From NCBI RefSeq assembly GCF_030296675.1, contig NZ_AP027736.1:310001-374000 (forward strand): 64,000 nt of DNA. The letters run 5' to 3'. The notes under the pieces were generated by a model. That model saw nothing but the letters and a program-made list of their open reading frames with translations. It did no database searches and was not told where the DNA came from. Both the position numbers and the translations under genes were made by a program. This DNA comes from Demequina sediminis (GTDB taxonomy: Bacteria > Actinomycetota > Actinomycetes > Actinomycetales > Demequinaceae). This document shows positions 54,138-63,034 of this stretch, in pieces (the stretch's first letter is position 1; every line of letters starts with the position of its first letter).

Positions 54138-54722
54138 ATGGCAGACAACACTTCGACCGCGGAGCCCGCGGTCTCGACCCGCAGCAACCTCGGCTGGAAG
54201 CTGCTGAGCATCACGCGCATCGCGCTGGGCTTCTACTTCCTGTGGGCCTTCCTCGACAAGATGTTCGGGCTCGGCCGCTCGGTGTGTTCGATCAAGGATG
54301 ACGCCGGCGTCATCACGGGCACCGACTACTTCTGCGACTCCGCCTGGATCAATGGCGGTCGCGTCACCGAGGGCTACCTGGTCTACGGCGGCAACCCCAC
54401 CAGCCCGTTCCACGACTTCTTCGTGAACCTGGGCGGCCAGGCCTGGACCGACGTCCCGTTCATGCTCGGCCTGCTGGGCGTGGGTCTCGCGCTCATGCTC
54501 GGCATCGGCACCAAGGTGGGTGCCTGGTCCGCCGGCGCGATGCTGGTCTTCATGTACCTCACGCAGATGTGGCCCGGCACCAACCCGATCCTCGACGAGC
54601 ACCTCATCTACGCCGTCGCGATCGCCGCGATCGTGCTGGTGGAGCTCGAGCGCCAGGACATCGGCCTCGGCTCGTGGTGGCGCAAGCTGGCGATCGTGAA
54701 GAAGAACGCCTGGCTCGTGTAG
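54138..54722 (+). CDS. DoxX-like integral membrane protein (first of two)
   Basis: 194 residues; four helices: SITRIALGFYFLWAFLDKMFGLG, a loop with two Cys (SVCSIKDD and YFCDSAW), FMLGLLGVGLALMLGIGTKVG, AMLVFMYLTQMWPG and EHLIYAVAIAAIVLVELE. The DoxX family includes thiosulfate:quinone oxidoreductase subunits and envelope redox proteins. AAAGGAG precedes the ATG. A strong 15-bp hairpin separates it from its paralogue. Confidence 0.88.
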   Translation: MADNTSTAEPAVSTRSNLGWKLLSITRIALGFYFLWAFLDKMFGLGRSVCSIKDDAGVITGTDYFCDSAWINGGRVTEGYLVYGGNPTSPFHDFFVNLGGQAWTDVPFMLGLLGVGLALMLGIGTKVGAWSAGAMLVFMYLTQMWPGTNPILDEHLIYAVAIAAIVLVELERQDIGLGSWWRKLAIVKKNAWLV

Positions 54723-54737
54723 TTCACACGCGGACAT

Positions 54738-54770
54738 CGGCGCCCCGGCGGGCTTCCCGCCGGGGCGCCG
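54738..54770 (+). terminator. Strong hairpin terminator between the DoxX paralogues
   Basis: Perfect 15-bp stem CGGCGCCCCGGCGGG with its inverse and a 3-base CTT loop, 15 bases after the stop codon. No U-tract follows. Confidence 0.75.
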
Positions 54771-54899
54771 TGCCGTGTGACGGCATTCCCGGCGGCGGGC
54801 GTGTTTCCAGCGACGATGCGGGACCCGGGGCTACGGTGGAGGGGCGGACAACGACGTCCGTTGCGTCATCGGACCATCCCATCTCACCGGGAGGCACTC

Positions 54900-55445
54900 A
54901 TGACCACCAGCGACACCGCCGTAGCGGCGACTCGCAGCCGAGCCGGATGGGTGCTGCTGAGCATCACCCGCATCGCGCTTGGCTTCTACTTTCTCTGGCC
55001 CTTCCTCGACAAGCTCATCGGGCTCGGCTACTCCGTGTGCCGCCAAGAGGACAACTCGATCGAGGTCATGTGTGATCGCGCATGGCTGTCGGGTGGCCAC
55101 GTCACCGAGGGCTACCTCGGATCCGCGACCGGTCCGCTCGCGGACTTCTACGCCGACCTCGGCACCCAGCGGTGGACCGACTGGGTCTTCATGATCGGTC
55201 TGCTCGGCATCGGGCTCGCGCTCATGCTCGGGATCGGCACCAAGATCGCGGCGTGGGCCGCTCCCGCGATGCTGCTCATGATGTACACGTCGCATCTGTG
55301 GCCCACGACCAACCCGTTCCTCGACGATCACATCATCATGGCCCTCGCGATCCCCGCGATCGTGCTCGTCGAACTCGAACACCAATCGATCGGGCTCGGG
55401 CGGTGGTGGCGGCGCGTCGTCGGCGACCGTCGCTGGCTGATCTAG
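54900..55445 (+). CDS. DoxX-like integral membrane protein (second of two)
   Basis: 181 residues, clearly related to the previous gene: SITRIALGFYFLWPFLDKLIGLG, SVCRQEDN, GLLGIGLALMLGIGTKIAAW, SHLWPTTNPFLDDHIIMALA. The paired cysteines in the first loop (SVC and VMC) are kept. GGGAGG lies before the ATG; the upstream open frame is non-coding. The stop region overlaps the end of the convergent SGNH gene by four bases. The two copies are conserved best in the helices, as expected of an old duplication. Confidence 0.88.
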   Translation: MTTSDTAVAATRSRAGWVLLSITRIALGFYFLWPFLDKLIGLGYSVCRQEDNSIEVMCDRAWLSGGHVTEGYLGSATGPLADFYADLGTQRWTDWVFMIGLLGIGLALMLGIGTKIAAWAAPAMLLMMYTSHLWPTTNPFLDDHIIMALAIPAIVLVELEHQSIGLGRWWRRVVGDRRWLI

Positions 55446-56281
55446 GCCTCGGCGCCCCACGCGCGGGTGGCGGCCCCGCCTCCACCCGCTCCGTGGCGGC
55501 GGGCCGTGCCGCCGCGACGGGCCACCCGGCTCGCGCGGCGCTCGGCCTGAAGCTCGCGCGCCACGACCATCGTCACCTGGGGGATGAGGTCCCTGCTGCG
55601 CTTGAGCGCCCACGGCAGCCCGTTGACCGCGAGCCACGCCGCGACGGCCGCGCGGCTCGGCGGCCGCGGCGGTGCCGGCGTGTCGTGGAGGCGCGGCCAC
55701 TCGTCCTCGAGCGCGGACGCCGCGGCCCCTGCGAGGGCCCGATGCCCGAGCGGCGAGGGGTGGATGCGGTCGATGTGCCACGCGCGACGCCCCAGCGACG
55801 CGAGCAGGGTCGCGCCGTCGATCACGTCGACGTCGGTGTGCTCGACCGCGCGCGCGATCGCGGCATTCGCCTGACCGATCCGCCGGGCCATCGCCTCCGC
55901 GACCGCGCGCGGGGCGACGTCGAACAGGCCGATCCTGTCGAGAGAGACGGTGACGATCCTGCGGCCGGGACGCTCGAGACGGTCCACTGCCTCGCCCAGC
56001 GCGAGCTCGACCTCGATGGGGGAGAAGTCGCCCCTCAGCACGTCGTTGCCGCCCACCGTGAGCAGCACCACGTCCGGGCGCTCCATGAGCGCGCGCGGCA
56101 CCTGGGTCGCGAGCATGTCGCGCGCCCGCGCACCATTGGCGGCCAGGTTGGTGAAGTGGGAGGCGCCCAGCGAGCGCGCGGCGAGCGCCGCCCAGCCCAC
56201 GTCTCCCCGTGAGCGCTGCACGCCGTCGCCCACGCCCAGCGTGATCGAGTCGCCCAGCGCCACCACTCGGGGTCCGCTCAT
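55442..56281 (-). CDS. SGNH/GDSL-family hydrolase (second of two)
   Basis: 279 residues from ATG 56281. Blocks: VVALGDSITLGVGD (Ser), LAANGARARDM (Gly), LLTVGGNDVLRGDF (Asn) and DRIHPSPLGH (Asp, His). A basic, Arg/Gly-rich tail of about 40 residues follows. Related in plan to the protein at 22300. It lies 10 bases after the glycosyltransferase gene and probably shares its transcript, so it could deacylate a glycolipid product; this is inference. Confidence 0.85.
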   Translation of the reverse strand: MSGPRVVALGDSITLGVGDGVQRSRGDVGWAALAARSLGASHFTNLAANGARARDMLATQVPRALMERPDVVLLTVGGNDVLRGDFSPIEVELALGEAVDRLERPGRRIVTVSLDRIGLFDVAPRAVAEAMARRIGQANAAIARAVEHTDVDVIDGATLLASLGRRAWHIDRIHPSPLGHRALAGAAASALEDEWPRLHDTPAPPRPPSRAAVAAWLAVNGLPWALKRSRDLIPQVTMVVARELQAERRASRVARRGGTARRHGAGGGGAATRAWGAEA

Positions 56282-56291
56282 GCCGTCCTCC

Positions 56292-57416
56292 TCACCGTGT
56301 CCCCGCGAGTGCGCTCGCGTGGATCGCGCGCATCCTCGCCACCGTGGTCTCCCACGGGAAGCACTCCGCCCGGGCCCGCGCGGCGAGCCGACGCTCCCGG
56401 CCGTCCCTCGCGAGCAGCGTCTCGACGGCATCGGCGAATCCCACGGGCGTGCCCGCGGCGGCGACACCGGACTCGGCGATTACCTCGGGCAGCGCGGATG
56501 CCGCGTTGACCACGGCGGGCGTGCCCGAGGCGAGGCCCTCGAGGGCGGCGAGGCCGAACGTCTCGATGGGCCCGGGAGCGAGGAGTACGTCCGCGGTCGC
56601 GAGCAGCGACGCGAACGAGCGCCTGTCGCCCACGAATCCCAGGAAGTCGACGGGGAGGCCGCGCGCGCGGCGGCGCAGGTCGCGATCGAGCGGGCCGGCG
56701 CCAGCGACCACGAGCCGCACGGCCCGGCCGCGGCGCGTGAGCTCGCGGACCGCGTCCACGGCGAGGTCGGGCCGCTTCTCGGGGGAGAGCCGCGAGGCCA
56801 TCACGAGCAGGGTCTCGCGGTCGGCGGCGAGAGCACGGCGCGCGAGGGCGCTCGCATGGCGCGGGTGGAACGTGTCGAGGTCGACCCCGAGCGGTACCGT
56901 CTCGACCGTCGCCCCTGCGCGGCGCAGCTCCTCGCCCGCGTACGACGTGGTGGCGACCAGGGTGTCGAAGCGGGAGGACAGCCCGCGCGTGTGCGCCCTC
57001 GCGAGCGGGGCGACCAGGGGCGACAGGGCGCGCGGGAGCGCGGAGGCGAGCACGCCATCGGCGCGCTCGTGGGCCGTGAAGGTCGCGACGATGCCGCGCC
57101 CGCGGGCCCACGCGCCCAACCGCGCGAGCGTGGTGCGGTCCGAGACCTCGAGCACGTCGGGGGCGAAGTCCGTGAGCGCGTCGCGCACCGCACCCACGCG
57201 GGTGATGACGCGATAGCCGCCCGATCCTGGCAACACGGGGCTGTGGAGCGTGACGACGCGACCGTGGGCGGTGAGCGTGTCCGAGTCCTCGTCTCCCGGC
57301 ACGATCAGCAGTACCGTGTCGCCGCAGTCCTGGTAGCCGCGGCCCAGCGCGCGCAGCGCGGTGCGTAGCCCGCCCGAGCGTGGGCCGTAGAAGTTGGCCA
57401 CCTGCGCGATTCTCAT
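56292..57416 (-). CDS. GT4-family glycosyltransferase (PimB/PimC-like)
   Basis: 374 residues. GT-B fold: MRIAQVANFYGPRSGGLRTAL at the N-terminus, VATFTAHERADGVL, VPLGVDLDTFHPRHAS, MASRLSPEKRPDLAVDAV and the nucleotide-sugar motif PIETFGLAALEGLASGTPAV (EX7E: the two Glu). It uses an activated sugar, perhaps GDP-mannose, to glycosylate a membrane lipid. The ATG at 57416 overlaps the stop of the next glycosyltransferase (ATGA). Confidence 0.88.
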   Translation of the reverse strand: MRIAQVANFYGPRSGGLRTALRALGRGYQDCGDTVLLIVPGDEDSDTLTAHGRVVTLHSPVLPGSGGYRVITRVGAVRDALTDFAPDVLEVSDRTTLARLGAWARGRGIVATFTAHERADGVLASALPRALSPLVAPLARAHTRGLSSRFDTLVATTSYAGEELRRAGATVETVPLGVDLDTFHPRHASALARRALAADRETLLVMASRLSPEKRPDLAVDAVRELTRRGRAVRLVVAGAGPLDRDLRRRARGLPVDFLGFVGDRRSFASLLATADVLLAPGPIETFGLAALEGLASGTPAVVNAASALPEVIAESGVAAAGTPVGFADAVETLLARDGRERRLAARARAECFPWETTVARMRAIHASALAGTR

Positions 57417-58557
57417 CGCGTCGCCGTTCCTGTGGTCGTGCCCGACGTTGCGCGCGCCGCGATCGCGGACTCGTAGTGGTCGACGAGAGCCTCGCAGACC
57501 CGCGGCCACGTGCGCCCCTCGACGGAGATGCGCGCGTGAGCGCCCTGGATGAGCCGCAGGTCCGTGTCCTCGACCAGCATCGCGACCGCGGCCTCCATCC
57601 GGTCGAGCCGGCCGGGCTCGTAGAGGAAGCCGTTCGAGCCGTGGTCGATGAGGTCGATCGGGCCGCCGCGGCGCGGGGCGATCACCGGCACGCCCGAGGC
57701 CAGCGCCTCCTGGACGGACTGACCGAACGTCTCGAGCTCTCCCGGGTGCACCATGACGTCGAGGCTCGCGACCGCGCGCGCCAGTTCCCCGCCGCCCAGG
57801 AAGCCGGCGAACTCCGCAGACGGCATGAGGCGGCGCAGCCGTGCCAGCTCGGGGCCCTCGCCGATGACGACCAGCCGCACTCCCGGCAGGCGCGCGATCC
57901 GGGCGAGGTCGCCCACGCGCTTCTCGTTCGCGAGCCGGCCCACGTAGCCGACCACGACCTCGCCGCGCGGCGCCCACCTGGCGCGCAGGGCATCGTCCCG
58001 ATGCGCGGGGAGAAGCGCGTGGTGTCGACGCCGCGCGGCCACAGCCGCAGCCGCTCGACGCCCATGTCCTCGAGCTGGCTCATCGCGGCGGTCGAGGGCG
58101 CGAGGGTCACGTCCGCGGCCGAGTGGATGGCGCGCACGCGGGCCCACAGCAGGGGCTCGCCCCACGGGGCGCGGTAGGCCGCGGCGTACGAGGGGACATC
58201 GGTCTGATAGATCGCGACCGTGGGCAGCCCCGCATCCGCCGCGGCCCTCACGGCCGCCCAGCCGAGCATGAATGGCGAGGCGAGGTGCACCACGTCGGGG
58301 GCGTGGGCCTCGAGGAGTCGGGTGACGCCGCGGACGCTCGACAGCGCGACGCGGACGTCGCGATAGCCGGGCCAGCCGACGGCGGGGACGTGGACCACGG
58401 GAGCGCCCGCGACGGCGTCCGGAGCACCGGGCGCCTCGGGGGCGATGATGACCGCCTCGTCGCCGCGGGCGGCGAGGTGATCGAGCACTCGCAGCAGCGA
58501 GTGGGTGACGCCGTTCGTGTGCGGCAGGAACGACTCTGCGACCAGCGCGACCTTCAC
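57413..58557 (-). CDS. GT4-family glycosyltransferase, MgtA/PimB-like (one apparent frameshift)
   Basis: From GTG 58557: MKVALVAESFLPHTNGVTHS, APDVVHLASPFMLGWAAVRA, VAIYQTDVPSYAAAYRAPWG, LRLWPRGVDTTRFSP. After a run of four G on the plus strand (58007-58010) the frame changes; one more base continues AHRDDALRARWAPRGEVVVG, YVGRLANEKRVGDLARI and the EX7E motif ELETFGQSVQEALASGVPVI. About 381 residues; span 3n+2. It resembles actinobacterial mannosyltransferases acting on glycolipid precursors. First gene of the GT-GT-SGNH operon. Confidence 0.85.
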
Positions 58558-58697
58558 GACTGCCAGTCTTCGGGCCGCGGGCGACGGCGCGGTTGCCGCG
58601 TGCTGGATGTCGCGTGACGGTCGAGTGACGGTTGGGTGACGGGGGCGCCGGTGCGCGGGGACGATGCCGTGATCGCGGGCCGTGGGAGACTTCTGGC

Positions 58698-59348
58698 ATG
58701 CCTCACGCCCCCTCCGGACTCGTCCCCCGCGCGCTCGCGGCACTCGCGACCGTGCTGGCAGTCGCCGTGATCGCCGCCCCTCCCGCCGCGGCGCACGCGG
58801 CGCTCGTGGGCTCGACCCCCGCGGAGGGCGACACGGTCTCCACGCTGGAGAGCGTCGAGCTCGAGTTCAACGAGCAGCTGCTCGACATCGGCAACGAGGT
58901 CGCGCTCGAGGCCCCTGACGGCACCCGGACGCCGCTCGAGGTCGACGGCGAGGTCACCTCGACGCTCACCGCGATCGTGCCCGACGGCGCGGCGGGCGCG
59001 GGAACCAACCTGCTGCACTTCCGGGTGGTGTCCGCCGACGGTCACCCGATCGAGGGCACCGTGACCTTCACATACGCGCCGCCCTCGCCCAGCCCCACGC
59101 CGAGCGCGAGCGAGTCGCCCGATGCGAGCGAGGAGCCCACGCCCAGCGCGTCCCCGAGCGAGGTCGCGACCCCGACGCCGTCCGCGACCCCGAGCCCCTC
59201 CGCGACCGCGGGCGCCGCCGAAGAAGGGCAGGGCGCGAGCCTGTTGCCGTGGCTCGTCGGAGGAGCCGTGGCCGCCGCAGCCGTCACCGCAATCGCCCTC
59301 GCCGCCCGCCGCGGCGCGGATCCGAACGGCCCCGCGGGCCAGCACTAG
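58698..59348 (+). CDS. CopC-domain copper-binding protein with C-terminal anchor
   Basis: 216 residues. Signal peptide (ALAALATVLAVAVIAAPPAAA) cleaved before HAALVGSTPAEGDTV, so that the copper-ligand His is at the mature N-terminus; the second site is SADGHPIEGTVTFTY. A Ser/Pro/Glu linker (about 130-180) and a membrane helix (LLPWLVGGAVAAAAVTAIAL) with a basic end follow. It should sit outside the cell and hold Cu(II). No CopD is adjacent; a DtxR gene follows at 11 bases. Confidence 0.88.
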   Translation: MPHAPSGLVPRALAALATVLAVAVIAAPPAAAHAALVGSTPAEGDTVSTLESVELEFNEQLLDIGNEVALEAPDGTRTPLEVDGEVTSTLTAIVPDGAAGAGTNLLHFRVVSADGHPIEGTVTFTYAPPSPSPTPSASESPDASEEPTPSASPSEVATPTPSATPSPSATAGAAEEGQGASLLPWLVGGAVAAAAVTAIALAARRGADPNGPAGQH

Positions 59349-59359
59349 GGAGTCGCCAC

Positions 59360-60043
59360 GTGACCGAGCCGCAGCTCTCTCCCACCGCGGAGGACTACGT
59401 CAAGATCGTGTGGAGCGCGACCGAGTGGAGCGACTCCCGCGTCACGACCAAGCAGCTCGCGGAGCGCCTCGGCGTGTCCGCCCCGACCGTCTCGGAGAAC
59501 GTCCGCAAGCTGGTGGCCGCCGGGCTGCTCGATCATCGCCCGTACGGCGCGATCACGCTCACCGCGGAGGGCGAGCGCAGGGCGCTCGACATGGTGCGCC
59601 GCCACCGCCTCATCGAGACCTTCCTGGTGACGCAGCTCGGCTACGGCTGGGATGAGGTCCACGACGAGGCCGAGGTCCTCGAGCACGCGTGCTCGCCGCG
59701 CATGATCGACGCTCTCGACCGGCTGCTGGGACATCCCACCCGCGACCCGCACGGGGACCCCATCCCGAGCGCCGCCGGGCGCATCGTCTCCCTCGACGGC
59801 ACGAATCTCGCGCACGCGGCGCCCGGAGCGTGGACGGTCGCGCGGCTGTCGGACGCCGATCCGGCGGTGCTACGGGACCTCGCCGCCCTAGGATTGACGG
59901 TGGACGCCTCGATCCGGGTCATGGACCCGCCCGACCTCGAGGGCGACCGCGGAATCCTCATCGAAACCGCGGAGGCGACCACCGTCGTCGTCCCGCCCGC
60001 CACCGCGTCCGCGGTGTGGCTCGTTCCGCAAGGCATCTCATGA
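59360..60043 (+). CDS. DtxR/MntR-family metal-dependent regulator
   Basis: 227 residues from GTG 59360 (AGGGAG upstream). Winged helix: SPTAEDYVKIVWSATEW, TTKQLAERLGVSAPTVSENVRKL. Metal-binding and dimer domain: EVHDEAEVLEHACSPRMIDALD, DPHGDPIP. C-terminal FeoA/SH3-like domain (AHAAPGAWTVARLSDADPAVL). Iron or manganese is the co-repressor. It overlaps the MFS gene (ATGA) and precedes the heme genes, which suggests iron-linked control. Confidence 0.9.
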   Translation: MTEPQLSPTAEDYVKIVWSATEWSDSRVTTKQLAERLGVSAPTVSENVRKLVAAGLLDHRPYGAITLTAEGERRALDMVRRHRLIETFLVTQLGYGWDEVHDEAEVLEHACSPRMIDALDRLLGHPTRDPHGDPIPSAAGRIVSLDGTNLAHAAPGAWTVARLSDADPAVLRDLAALGLTVDASIRVMDPPDLEGDRGILIETAEATTVVVPPATASAVWLVPQGIS

Positions 60044-61254
60044 CTTCTCTTCCCCCGGCCTCCGAGGCCGGCACCCCGCGCTGGCTGCTGCCGCGCACCG
60101 CCCACGCCGCTCACCCCGCGCTCGTGCTCGCCGGATTCGTGGTGGCGGGATTCGGGATCGGGCTGTCGCAGCAGGGCGCGTCGGGAGTGATCCTCGACCA
60201 GGTGCGCGGCCTCGACACCACGGTCGACATGATCGGCTGGACGATCGTCACGTACGCGCTGGGCGTCGTCGTGGGTGCGCCGCTGCTCATGGTGGGACTC
60301 GCGGCGTGGAATCGCCGGAGGCTGCTGCTCACGATGTCGGGGATCTTCGTGGTGACCTCGGTGGCGACGATGCTCGCTCCCACCGTCGAGTCGCTGCTGG
60401 TGATTCGCTTCTTCGCGGGCCTGCCGCACGGCGCGCTGCTAGGAACGGCCTCGTACGTGGGCATGCTCGCGCTGGGTCCCGAGCGTCGCGGACAGGTGAT
60501 CGCGACCATCATGTACGGCCTCACGGCGGCCGCGGTGCTGGGAGTGCCCGGCATGCAGTGGCTGTCCGAGCTCGCCGGCTGGCGCGTGTCCTACGCCGTG
60601 GTGACCGCGGTGGGCATCGCGGGTCTCGCGCTGATGTGGGCGTACGTGCCGTCGATCGCCGGCACCGCGAGCGGTGGCTTCCGCGCCGAGCTGTCGGCGC
60701 TGCGCGGCCGCGTGCTGTGGACCGCGATCCTGACCATCACGGTGGGCTTCGCCGGCCTGGGCGCGGTGCAGTCCTACATGGTGCCCCTGCTCGAGGAGAC
60801 CAACGGCTTCTCGACCGGCACGGTGACCGTGGTGCTCATGCTGTTCGGCGTGGGCATGACGATCGGCGCCTTCGTGGGCGGCAAGCTCACCGACCGCTCG
60901 GTGCTGCTCACCGCGCGCGTGGGGATCATCGGCGTCGCGGCGGCGTTGGCCGTGCTGGGCGTCGTGGGAGACAGCGGCTGGCCCGTGGTGCCCGCGCTCA
61001 TGCTGCTCGGCGTCTTCATCCAGACCTTCTCGCAATCGGGGCAGGCGCACCTCATGGACGCGACCCACACGTCGCCGTCGCTAGGGGCCGCGCTGTCGCA
61101 TTCCGCGCTCAACGCCGCCACGGTGGTGGGCACCGGCATGGGCGCGATCGTGATCGGGCTCGGCTGGGGATTCGTGGCGCCCGTGTGGTTTGCGCTCGGG
61201 CTGTCCGCGATCGCGGTCGTGCTGGTCTTCGTGGGTCCCGGCTACCGCCGCTGA
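60040..61254 (+). CDS. MFS transporter (DHA1/AraJ-like)
   Basis: 404 residues, 12 helices. Starts MTSLPPASEAGTPRWLLPRT, then GFVVAGFGIGLSQQGASGVI, TYALGVVVGAPLLMVGLAAW, RFFAGLPHGALLGTASYVGM and HTSPSLGAALSHSALNAATV. The ATG overlaps the DtxR stop, so the regulator and carrier are co-expressed; a metal or metallophore substrate is possible but not shown. Confidence 0.88.
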   Translation: MTSLPPASEAGTPRWLLPRTAHAAHPALVLAGFVVAGFGIGLSQQGASGVILDQVRGLDTTVDMIGWTIVTYALGVVVGAPLLMVGLAAWNRRRLLLTMSGIFVVTSVATMLAPTVESLLVIRFFAGLPHGALLGTASYVGMLALGPERRGQVIATIMYGLTAAAVLGVPGMQWLSELAGWRVSYAVVTAVGIAGLALMWAYVPSIAGTASGGFRAELSALRGRVLWTAILTITVGFAGLGAVQSYMVPLLEETNGFSTGTVTVVLMLFGVGMTIGAFVGGKLTDRSVLLTARVGIIGVAAALAVLGVVGDSGWPVVPALMLLGVFIQTFSQSGQAHLMDATHTSPSLGAALSHSALNAATVVGTGMGAIVIGLGWGFVAPVWFALGLSAIAVVLVFVGPGYRR

Positions 61255-61291
61255 GCGACGGTAGCCGTCAGGGACCGTCGCGCCCACTCGT

Positions 61292-61304
61292 TACCCTTGG
61301 TGCC
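61292..61304 (+). promoter_or_regulatory. -10 box for a leaderless hemC message
   Basis: TACCCT at 61292-61297, seven bases before the hemC ATG and with no ribosome site in between. No convincing -35 box. Confidence 0.4.
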
Positions 61305-62234
61305 ATGGATCTCCGTCTGGGCACTCGTGGTTCCGCGCTCGCGACGGCACAATCGGGGCAGTTCGCCGATGCGGTGGTCGCGGCGGCCGCCGCGCGCGGC
61401 ACGTCCGCCGGTGGTGGGGTAGCTGTCGAGTTGGTGACCATCACCACCAAGGGCGACATCGACCGCGGTTCGCTCATCGGCCTGTCGCAGACCGGCGTCT
61501 TTGTCACCGCGCTGCGCGAGGCGCTCCTTGCGGGCGAGTGCGACTTCATCGTCCACTCGCTCAAGGACGTCCCCACGCAGCCCTACGAGGGCCTCGAGAT
61601 CGTCACGATCCCTCGCCGCGAGGACCCCAGGGACGCGCTGTGCACCGACGGCCGCACGCTCGCGGAGCTGCCCGAGGGCGCGCGCGTGGGCACGGGGTCG
61701 CCGCGACGCGCGTCGCAACTCAAGGCCATGCGCCCCGACCTCGAGGTGCTCCCGCTGCGCGGCAACGTCGACACGCGCCTGGCGCACGTCGGTGACGACC
61801 TCGACGCCGTGGTGCTGGCCGCCGCGGGCCTCAACCGCCTGGGCCGGTCCGCCGACGCGACCGAGCCGCTCGCGGTGACCGCGATGGTGCCCGCCCCAGG
61901 TCAGGGTGCGCTCGCGATCGAGATCCGCGAGGACGCGCCCGACGAGCTGCGGGCGCTGCTCGCGACGCTCGACGACCCCGCGACCCGCGCCGCCGTGACC
62001 GCCGAGCGCGAGGCGCTGCGCGTGCTCGACGCCGGCTGCGCCGCCCCCGTCGCGGCACACGCCGTGGTGAGCCGCGGCCGCCTCACGCTCCACACGCGCG
62101 TCATCAACGAGGACGGCACGCTCGCGCTCAACGAGCGCAACTCCGGAGTCCTCGCGGAGGCCTCGTCGATCGGCCGCTCGAGCGGATTCTCCCTGCTCGG
62201 CCGCGGGGCCGAGCGCCTCATGGGGCGCGCGTGA
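61305..62234 (+). CDS. hemC: Hydroxymethylbilane synthase (porphobilinogen deaminase)
   Basis: Builds the linear tetrapyrrole from four porphobilinogens. 309 residues: [68 protein letters not shown] and [16 protein letters not shown]. Cys245 in [12 protein letters not shown] carries the dipyrromethane cofactor. The open frame upstream is a shadow of the MFS gene. It is followed by hemD with a 4-bp overlap (GTGA). Confidence 0.97.
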   Translation: MDLRLGTRGSALATAQSGQFADAVVAAAAARGTSAGGGVAVELVTITTKGDIDRGSLIGLSQTGVFVTALREALLAGECDFIVHSLKDVPTQPYEGLEIVTIPRREDPRDALCTDGRTLAELPEGARVGTGSPRRASQLKAMRPDLEVLPLRGNVDTRLAHVGDDLDAVVLAAAGLNRLGRSADATEPLAVTAMVPAPGQGALAIEIREDAPDELRALLATLDDPATRAAVTAEREALRVLDAGCAAPVAAHAVVSRGRLTLHTRVINEDGTLALNERNSGVLAEASSIGRSSGFSLLGRGAERLMGRA

Positions 62235-63034
62235 GTCTCGCGGGACGCCGCCTCCTGGTACCCGTGACCGCCGAGCGCACCGCTTTCGCCGACGAACTCG
62301 CCGCCGAGGGCGCGCACGTCACGCCCGTGGCGTTCATCGCGATCGAGCCCGCGACGGATCCTGCCGCGCTCGAGTCGGCGACTCTCGCGTGGCTCGCGGG
62401 GGAGTACGACTGGATGGCCGTCACGAGCCGCAACGCGGTGCTCGCAATGCAGCGGATCGCCCGCGCGCACGGCCGCGACCTGAGCGAGCCCCAGCCCGCC
62501 GCACGGGTCGCGACGGTGGGAGAGGCGACTCGCGCGGTGTGTGCGACGGCCGGACTCGAGGTGGCGCTGGTGCCGGCGTCCCGTGCCGACGCGCGCGGGA
62601 TCGTCGCCGAGTTCCCCGAGCGCGTCCCCGCGTCGCGTGCGGTGGGCCGCGTGCTGGTTCCCGTGGGCAACCTCGCGTCGCCCGTGCTCGCGCGCGGGAT
62701 CGCGCGCAAGGGGTGGTCGGTCGATCAGGTCGAGGCGTATCGCACGGTGGATGGCCCGGGCCCGGACGATGCCGTGGTTGCCGGGGTGGCGCGAGGCGCC
62801 TCCGGTGGTGGCTTCGACGCGGTGCTGCTCACGTCCGGCTCGGTCGCGGAGCGCTTCGCCGCGGCGTGCCCGACGGTCGCGCCCACGACGCGCATCGTCG
62901 CGATCGGTCGCACCACCGAGGCCGGCGCGCGTGCGGCGGGGCTGCGCGTGGACGCCGTCGCCACCGAGCCGACGTACCGTGGAATGCGCGCCGCTCTCGA
63001 CACCGCGCTGCAGGTCCCAGAGGAGGACGCATGA
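62231..63034 (+). CDS. hemD: Uroporphyrinogen-III synthase
   Basis: Cyclises and inverts ring D of hydroxymethylbilane. 267 residues, with the weakly conserved family landmarks: [51 protein letters not shown] and [19 protein letters not shown] near the end, then [16 protein letters not shown]. The start GTG 62231 overlaps the hemC stop, and its stop overlaps hemB (ATGA). Position in the operon makes the call firm despite the low conservation of the family. Confidence 0.92.
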   Translation: MSLAGRRLLVPVTAERTAFADELAAEGAHVTPVAFIAIEPATDPAALESATLAWLAGEYDWMAVTSRNAVLAMQRIARAHGRDLSEPQPAARVATVGEATRAVCATAGLEVALVPASRADARGIVAEFPERVPASRAVGRVLVPVGNLASPVLARGIARKGWSVDQVEAYRTVDGPGPDDAVVAGVARGASGGGFDAVLLTSGSVAERFAAACPTVAPTTRIVAIGRTTEAGARAAGLRVDAVATEPTYRGMRAALDTALQVPEEDA

